A DNA stretch of 64,000 nt, taken from assembly GCA_036583965.1 (NCBI GenBank), contig JAZBQD010000030.1, positions 84,200,800 through 84,264,799 of the forward strand. The letters are read 5' to 3'. Positions 57,380 through 64,000 of this stretch are shown here, piece after piece; position 1 is the stretch's first letter, and every line of letters starts with the position of its first letter. The position numbers were made by a program, and so were the translations under genes. The notes below the pieces were generated by a model that searched no databases, had not been told where the DNA came from, and worked only from the letters and a program-made list of their open reading frames with translations. The stretch comes from Prunella strophiata. Lineage: Eukaryota > Chordata > Aves > Passeriformes > Prunellidae.

Positions 57380-58060
57380 ATAACTTTTGCAGCAATGGGG
57401 AGGCAGGAATAAACGCACTCTTCCTGTTACTAAAAAGTTACCAACAAAGTCCTGTATTGAAGACAGTGTTGGATATATGTTTGGGAGGAAAATATGTGGA
57501 TAAAATGTTTTCCATGAGAAACCAAGAAATTTACACTGGTTTGACAGTGGTCAATTTACATGTTCCCATGGTTCCAATGTGCCTGTTCACCTCTCCTACT
57601 ACCCTTCCTAATACTGGCTGCTGTTTTAAAGTTTGCCCTTCCCTCTCTTACACCTTCCTTCCACCCTTTTTCCCTCCTTCTCTCCAAAATAAAAGAAATT
57701 GAATTTTTATTACAGAACTAAAGCTCTTTCACTTTTATACTGATGAGAGCAGTACTGCAGTATTTGATTAACCAAGCTTCTGCAGACTTTGTGATTCTCG
57801 GGACATTTTTGATGTAAGAAATACTTCTTTATTTATGCATACCTCTTTCCTTGACTTTCTTTTCCAACATTCTTCTGCTTTGTGCCTATAGAGTTTTTTT
57901 AAATAGAAAATTAGGCAATTGGGTATCTCTGTATTTGCTTTGTGTGAAACAATGTTGTAAAGCATAGCTGCCCACCTTTTTCTGCTTGTACAGTTCATGG
58001 AAGTCAACCTGTAATCATTATAATGCAGAGCCACAAATAAAGGAGATGGACACAGCAGCC
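57380..58060 (+). other. EIF5B: EIF5B 3' untranslated region
   Basis: It follows the TAG at 57377-57379. AATAAA signals occur at 57408-57413, 57688-57693 and 58036-58041. The second, followed by U-rich sequence, gives a 3'UTR of about 330 nt, and the third gives about 680 nt. Use of alternative sites is plausible but not provable here. Confidence 0.7.
57688..57693 (+). terminator. EIF5B: poly(A) signal AATAAA of EIF5B (likely main)
   Basis: AATAAA sits in CCAAAATAAAAGAAATTG and is followed within 30 nt by T-rich sequence. The first signal (57408) is only 29 nt after the stop codon and the third is at 58036. Confidence 0.55.
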
Positions 58061-61000
58061 CATTTGTTTTACAGTTTGCTTCAGTAATCAGAATTTCACT
58101 TCATGGGCTGTGGCAAATGTGCAAAGGCCAGGCAGGGCCCCTCTTGCCTCCTCCCTCTGCTTGGCAAAAGGGTGGAGGCTGTTCCAGCAAAGGCATTTCC
58201 TCCTCAGAATGCACTTCCTGTGTGCTGCAGGTGGTGATGTCAGCGTTCCCGAGGCACGGGAGGGGCAGGCCAGGTGCTTAGTGTGGCACAGCTCCCGGAG
58301 GAGGTCAGAGCTGGCCAGAGCTGGCGTCTCTTCTCCAGCTGCTGCTCAGGGCTGTGAGCACCTGCAAACAGCTGCCAGCCTGGGAGCTGTGACTTTGGAT
58401 GCTGCATCACAGCTGTGGAGTCACCTGACAGCGTGGGACTGAACCAGCTCCAGCGTGGATGTCTGTGATGACCAGGAGTCCATCTGTAATCCCAGCATTT
58501 TCCTATCCCCCCCTTCCCCTCTGCCTCCCTGCCTGGGATGACAGCTTGATGTATTCTTTCTGAGGCTGTCTCTGGGTAACTCACAGCTCATGGTGATGGG
58601 AGCAAAACAAACACTCTTCAAAAGCACAAGCTGAAACAAAATCGAGGATTGTTTATGCAGCTGAGACTTTTAGCATTTAAGATACTTACAAGAGTTTAAC
58701 ATTCAACACGCAGTTTGATCAGATTTCTTCTGTCACTTGGATTATTTTTTTTGTTGGAAAAATCTGAATGTTATGATTGAGACTATGTGGACTCCATTAC
58801 AAAGGAACATTTAGTAACTCACCTCCTTTGCAAATGGAATTTAACTTCTGGATTTTTTTTCTTTGGTTAGACTTTAAACTTGCCATTGAAAAGGACCTTT
58901 TCACTATGGTTGGTGTGTGGTGCAACTTCCCATCAGTGGGTGAACACAATGATCAGAAGGAGGAGACTTCATTTAATTGTTAAAATTTTCTTTTGCAAAC
59001 TATGCAATCATGAAAACTACACTAATAAAAAGTTCTTAAGAACACAGATGTCATAGAGTGTGGTCAATGTAGTCTTCTTTGTTCCCTCAAATCCATAAGG
59101 GTGTTCTTCCCATAGGTAAAGTCTCCAGGAAATGGATACGCTTTGGCAGGCTCCTGTTGTGGAACTTAAAAATAGCCTGACAGTTAATTGATGCTGAGTC
59201 CTTTTAAAGATGTCCACTGTAAGTCTGTCTGAGTGCCAGCTCCAAAATCAGGGCTGTACCTGAAACCTGACTGGTAAAATACCTGCTTGAGTTCCAGCAA
59301 TACCTGCCTTGATGTGAGCAGTTGATGTGCTGATTTTTCTAAACCAAGGTGAAAAGAAAAAAGCTTCAAAAGCAGGAACTGAAGGGGCTCCAAAAGACCC
59401 GGCCTAGAAATGAAGGGAAACTGAAGAGGTCTTGGTTCAGACACTGTCCATCTCTCTCTTGACTGGAGGCAAGCCAACGAGCACCATCAGGTGTTTATTC
59501 TCATGGCTCACACTGCCCCAGCCTGCTCAAGGTGCCCCCTGTCCCAGCCCTGCTTGTGCTGTGGGAGAAGCTCCACTCCCATCGGCACTGCTGGGGCCTG
59601 TGTTTGGGAGTTGCTCTGTGCCTCTCTCGTACCGAGGGGCCCAGCACTGGGCTCAGCACTGCAGCTGCCTCTCTCCAGTGCTGAGCAGAGGGGAAAGCTC
59701 CTGCCTTCACTGCTGGGGATTCTCCTGCAGCCTGGCAGCTGCCTGTGCTGAGCTGAGCAAGCCCCAGGCCTTACTGCAGAGCTGGCCCCCTCTCCCAGGG
59801 AGCAGCACCACCCCTCCCTCAGCCCACCCCGTGTCACCAGAAATGTGCTGAGGCTGCACCGCCCCACGGCCCAGGCACTTTACAAAGGGGATGAACAGGA
59901 CTGGACCTGGTACTGGCTCTGGGTACCATGTGGGCCTGGCCCCCAACAGGACTTTGTACCACCTGACCACCAGGGCCTGCCGGCCCAGCTTTCAGTAAAC
60001 TTCTCTCTCTCCAGCCTGTACTTCATCAGCTTCCCCCTGAGGATGGTACAGGAGATTTAATGAAAAGCTGTACTGAAGTCAAGGGAAGTGACATCTCCTG
60101 CCCTTCCCTCATCTGTCACCTGCCTTTAGAGGCTGGTGCCTCTCCCAGTGCCTGGAATGAGGAAGCCAAGGTCACAAGCTAAAGCTGAAGCCCTGCTGCC
60201 ACTGCTGGAAGCTGTGCTGCAGACAGGGATGTACCACACAGCTTTCTCTGCCCCAGCTGTTCTGGCAGCTGCAGCTGCTCTCGGTGCAGCAGCTCCTGCC
60301 CTGTGCTAGGCAAGGTGCTTCCCTTTAAGAGGGAAGTGGTGCAGATACTGCTCCAGGGCTAGCTCCAGCTTGCATTCCTGCTCTCAATTCCATACCCAGC
60401 ATTATGAGACTATTTCTCACCTCTCCCCATCATTTCTTCAGCAGAGATTTTTCTTACCAACTTGGTTTTTTCAAGTGTTCTTCATTCTCTCCAGCTCCCT
60501 GAACAGCCTTGTTCAACGTATTGGGCCAAGTACAGCTGTGGGACTGGTGCACACCTGCAAAAAGCAGACTTGCCCAAAATATAAACTGCAGGGATGCAAG
60601 CACACCCCCCAAGCAGGGACACAGTGATGGGATGGTTTATTTTGTCTTGGCTACTCCCTACAACCTACTTTGTTATGCTGCATGAAGAACTGCCTGCCAC
60701 AGGCTGGGGAGAACAGAGCTGTTTTACACGTGGCTCTGTCTTGGGTAGGAGCAATGCAGAGGATGGATGCAGGCTTGACCAGTGCTCCATGTTGTTACTT
60801 TGGGGTGACTTGCCTTCCCCCAGAAGCACATGAGAGGTGACAGGACACCCAAGGTCAGACAGCACCCAGGCTTCAGCTGACATCCTGTGTGCTTCAGGAG
60901 TGGCTGGGCCACCCTGGCTTGAATCTTTGAAGGATGAAACTGAAAATAAACTAATATTCTTCCCTCAGCTTAAAATCTGTAATAAAATTAGTGGAGAAGA

Positions 61001-61150
61001 AACAAAAAGTGGCCAGGTGCCTGTACAGCAGCCTCCTCCATGTGTTCAGGCAGTGCCACTGTGTAAAACTTTGTGAAATGAATCAAAGCTGCAGCTTTAG
61101 TAAAAGGGGTTCACTATATTCAAACTGAAGCATCACAAAATAGAATCAGT
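58061..61150. other. tail-to-tail intergenic region between EIF5B and REV1
   Basis: About 3 kb. Two segments (58100-58540 and 59440-60360) are GC-rich compared with the surroundings but poor in CpG, so they do not look like promoters. The open frames there have no recognisable homology. A further AATAAA lies at 59024-59029, followed by the palindrome GTTCTTAAGAAC (59032-59043). A weak reversed CR1-like stretch is at about 60035-60125. Confidence 0.6.
60035..60125 (-). mobile_element. possible reversed CR1 reverse-transcriptase fragment
   Basis: The words ATTTAATGAAAAGCTGTACT, GAAGTCAAGG and CCCTTCCCTCATCTGTCACC resemble the antisense of the CR1 RT region seen in many avian genomes. The match is short and from memory only. 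Confidence 0.4.
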
Positions 61151-61171
61151 ACAAAAATATACATACAGTTC

Positions 61172-61177
61172 TTTATT
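61172..61177 (-). terminator. REV1: poly(A) signal AATAAA of REV1
   Basis: TTTATT on the plus strand reads AATAAA on the minus strand, about 290 nt after the REV1 stop codon. The A/T-rich 3'UTR between 61178 and 61468 contains no other canonical signal in this orientation that fits better. Confidence 0.65.
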
Positions 61178-61468
61178 AAACAACTGTAAACACTTCACTG
61201 TAAAAATCCATAAAACTTTATAAACAAACATTTTGTAAATAGATTCTATACTACAATAAAAGAATTTTAACACAATTATTTACATGCAATACTGACAAAT
61301 TTGGCACTTTCTGAAAAGAAATGTACAAAACACTTTGTTGTTTAAAAAGAAATTTGAAATTATAAAAACTCAGGGCATTACTATCATGCACTTTGCAAAT
61401 ACCTCACAAGCACTTATGGCACAGCTAGCAGAGAGCTCCAGGCTCTCACCAAGCTCTTTACTACAAGT

Positions 61469-63238
61469 TCAGATAACTTTTAATGTGCTTCCGTAAGTTT
61501 GTTGTAAAACTACCTGAACATTGTCAAGAATGAAGTCAAATGCCATATTCCAAACTGATTCCACAGATGACTGCATTAACCTGAGGGGGAAAAGGAAGAA
61601 GAGGCTGAAAATTACCATTACAGAACCAGTCATTTTTACAATCACTTTTGGTCTTCACACTGGAAAACAAGATCACAACAGTTCCCCATGAACAGAACTT
61701 TGATTCAGTCCTGGTAAAGCCCTCCCTCTCTTCTTAAACACACCAAGCCTTACTTAATGGCAGGAATTCCTGGTGTGAGCAGTGTCACAGCAGCTTGTGA
61801 ATGCTGGCACCTGGCAGTGGTGTGAGCCTGTGAATTAAGTGGTGCACCTTCCACCAACTGCATACTGAAGACCAGAAATGGCAAGCTTCTGAATCCTGAT
61901 CTTTACTTCTTCATCCCAAGACAGAGATGCTATTTCTATATTTCCAACAAATGCCAAGTGCAATCAACACATTTAAATAATAGGGTTTGGGCCACTATAT
62001 TATTTTTTATATATTCATTTTTAATTTTTTATATTTATTGATAAAAACAAAATCCACAGAGAACTACGAGTTCCCCCTATTATGTGAGTTACTCTTTTGA
62101 TCAGCAGCTACAAGAAGTGAATGAAGGAATTGCCCAAGGAAAACAAAGCAGCTCTGCACTCTCAGGCTCCCTTCAAGAGAGCTGCAGGAGAGCAGAGGGT
62201 TCCTACCCTCAGGGCTCTTTGGAGGGTGTAACATCAGTATCACACGAGTAAGTGTGAACCCTTTGGGGACACACACTGCCATCAGTGCAGATGCAACACA
62301 CAGGGACCAGGAATGGGACATTCTGACAGTTCTGCAGAGTTTTATAAAGAATTTACTACACAGATGTCATGAAACAGTTCATTGCACTGTGTATTTTGCA
62401 TTTTCCAAGGCCTAAAGATATCCCATAATAGAAAAGTCCAGTGAACTTCTACACTTCTGTAGTCTTTTTGGTGTTGATTCATTTTGTGAAACGTATTTTG
62501 CAGATCTAAAACCTAGAAAGCTGAGCCCCACGGTTAACCTTTAGTTAGTAAACAAGTCATAAATGGATTAAAGCCTCATAAACTCATGGGAAGAGTAATA
62601 GGAGCACAATAACAAAGTAACAGGAATGCATTTAAAGGCTGGAGACAGAATCTGGATACAGCAACAAAATGAAATTTGGTCTAGAGATACCATGAAAAAA
62701 AGAACAAAAGCAGGATGTAGAAAAGGGAAAATGCTGGTGGAAACTACTATCTTTGTCTAGAAATTGTTGCCTGCAGAAGCTGTGGATTCCCCATCCCTGG
62801 AAGTGTTCAAGACCAGGCTGGATGGAGCTCTAAGCAACCTGGCCTAGTGGAAGAAGTTCTTGACCATGACAGGGGAGTTGGGCCTGGGTGATCTTTAGGT
62901 TCCCTTTCAACCCAAACCATTTGGTGATTCTATGAATTACTACTAAATATTACTCTTAATTTTTCACAAATTACCTATTTTAACACTCCAACTCCTTCCC
63001 TCAACCCCAGTTTTCAAGCTTAAAACCACTCATCAGTGCAATGTCTAATGGGTTAATGGGCTCACAATGCAGCATCTAGTGTATAAATTCCAACAAAAAT
63101 AGTCTAAAGTTCACAAATACTAGCAATTAAGTTACCTTTTCATGTACTTAACAACCAGATCTAACTTTTCCAAGTCTTTTTCTTCTATTAGATCAGTACA
63201 GTATTTCACAACCTGTAGAATGTCTTCTTCCATAGGAT
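61469..63238 (-). CDS. REV1: DNA repair protein REV1, last two coding exons (partial gene)
   Basis: The penultimate exon 63238-63136 encodes DPMEEDILQVVKYCTDLIEE and onward to LDLVVKYMKR (first and last codons split). The terminal exon 61580-61469 encodes LMQSSVESVWNMAFDF, then ILDNVQVVLQQTYGSTLKVI and TGA. This matches the end of the REV1 C-terminal domain, a helical bundle that binds the REV7 subunit of Pol zeta and the REV1-interacting motifs of Pol eta, iota and kappa during translesion synthesis in the nucleus. Human REV1 ends LKVT, here LKVI. The GT-AG sites and phases agree. The deoxycytidyl-transferase core, BRCT and ubiquitin-binding motifs lie beyond the right edge. The order EIF5B-REV1, tail to tail, is the conserved vertebrate arrangement. 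Confidence 0.97.
61581..63135 (-). other. REV1: REV1 last intron
   Basis: A 1.55-kb intron with acceptor CCCCTCAG and donor GTAACT. It contains a CR1 fragment (62770-62940) in the orientation opposite to REV1 and an AT-rich stretch near 62000-62045. Confidence 0.85.
62770..62940 (+). mobile_element. CR1 LINE 3' fragment in the REV1 last intron
   Basis: GAAGCTGTGGATTCCCCATC, CCTGGAAGTGTTCAAGACCA, GGATGGAGCTCTAAGCAACC and the end TTGGTGATTCTATGAAT are the typical last 170 bp of avian CR1. Confidence 0.9.
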
Positions 63239-64000
63239 CTGTAATAAAAAAAAAATAAAATTAGGTCTTTTCTCTAAGTATACCTAGAATATAATCACAG
63301 AATAATGGGAATACAATAGAAAGAAATTCTGCAGTGTCAGTGTATCAGAGGCCAACCTGACAATGTCTGTATTCTCACACATCTTCCTGACATCAGAAGC
63401 TGTGCACATTTCAGGACTGCAGGGTCCTGAAATACCTGTCTTGTAGACATCTTCTTGTTCAGTAAGAACAACTGACAGCAAAGCTAGCAGCAACCAAAGG
63501 GAAAAGAGACTGGGATTTGGAATGCAATGGCTGTTTTGAAACTCTTAGGAGAATAATAATGTCTAGGGCAGAAAGGTCAAATTTCCCAAGGTTTTAAGAA
63601 GCTGCTATTTGTATGACCTAATTCAAATCACAATTTAGCAAGAGTGTCACAGTTGCACAGTTCTTTTTATCTAGGGTTCTTCCCAGCATTTATTTTGACA
63701 AAACCCCAAACACTGCACTCCTTTGCCTCTAAGAAGAGCTCTCCATAGAAGAAAATGAATTCCCTTTCAAGAACTTTCATCTTGGTGGTTGCAATATGTT
63801 GGAAAAATACAGTAAACCTCAGGCACAAGTAACATCAAGGCACAGGCCAGACACATGGCTTGCAGAGGAATCATGTTACTTTTCATGATGTTAAGCAAGA
63901 GGAGCAGGCAAAGCCACAGAGTAACAACTGGTAAAAAGAATCAAGTTCTTCCCAAACTGCCAAGGCAGTAAGACTTCAAGAGTACTGTGAAAAATAAGCA
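63239..64000 (-). other. REV1: REV1 intron (partial)
   Basis: The sequence upstream of the penultimate REV1 exon. I could not find the preceding exon (expected to encode the start of the C-terminal domain) before the window ends. Confidence 0.75.

Noticed and set aside
59432..59867. Overlapping 119- and 139-codon frames in the EIF5B-REV1 intergenic region
   Set aside because: Opposite-strand frames in a GC-rich stretch, rich in Ser/Cys/Pro/Ala, with no splice signals or recognisable domain.

Overview
The window is nuclear DNA from a bird. The evidence is several CR1 LINE fragments with the avian CR1 3' end, vertebrate GT-AG split genes, CpG-island promoters, and the gene order g-type lysozyme - TXNDC9 - EIF5B - REV1, which matches the order I know from vertebrate genomes (human 2q11.2: LYG, TXNDC9, EIF5B, REV1). 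The exact species cannot be read from the sequence.

Layout. At the left edge (196-270, minus) is the signal-peptide exon of a g-type lysozyme; the rest of that gene lies outside the window. About 9 kb of intergenic sequence with CR1 fragments follows, ending in an unidentified 65-codon minus-strand frame (9545-9739). TXNDC9 is on the minus strand, with all four coding exons between 17597 and 10591 (226 aa). Its CpG-island promoter is at about 18.7-20.0 kb and contains an intact CCAAT box, a diverged tandem copy of that module and a (TACG)n microsatellite. EIF5B is on the plus strand and divergent from TXNDC9. It has a second CpG island with GC boxes, an NRF1-like site and a CTCF-like site. 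All 24 coding exons can be followed from 21551 to 57379, giving a 1217-aa protein with every G-domain motif. Intron 1 is 14.4 kb and carries a pure T run of exactly 1500 bases (27599-29098). A tail-to-tail intergenic stretch of about 3 kb leads to the 3' end of REV1 on the minus strand (last two coding exons, 63238-61469). These exons encode the end of the REV1 C-terminal interaction domain; the rest of REV1 is beyond the right edge.

Function. EIF5B (GTPase for 60S subunit joining), TXNDC9 (phosducin-like/thioredoxin-fold cofactor linked to the CCT chaperonin) and REV1 (translesion DNA polymerase scaffold) are housekeeping genes. They are neighbours by old synteny and do not form a pathway. 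The lysozyme is a secreted antibacterial muramidase.

I found no exotic system. The items most worth checking are the exactly 1500-base T homopolymer (probable assembly artefact), the unidentified 9.5-kb frame, a second splice-donor-bearing CpG-island exon candidate upstream of EIF5B, a uORF in the EIF5B leader and the duplicated CCAAT module.
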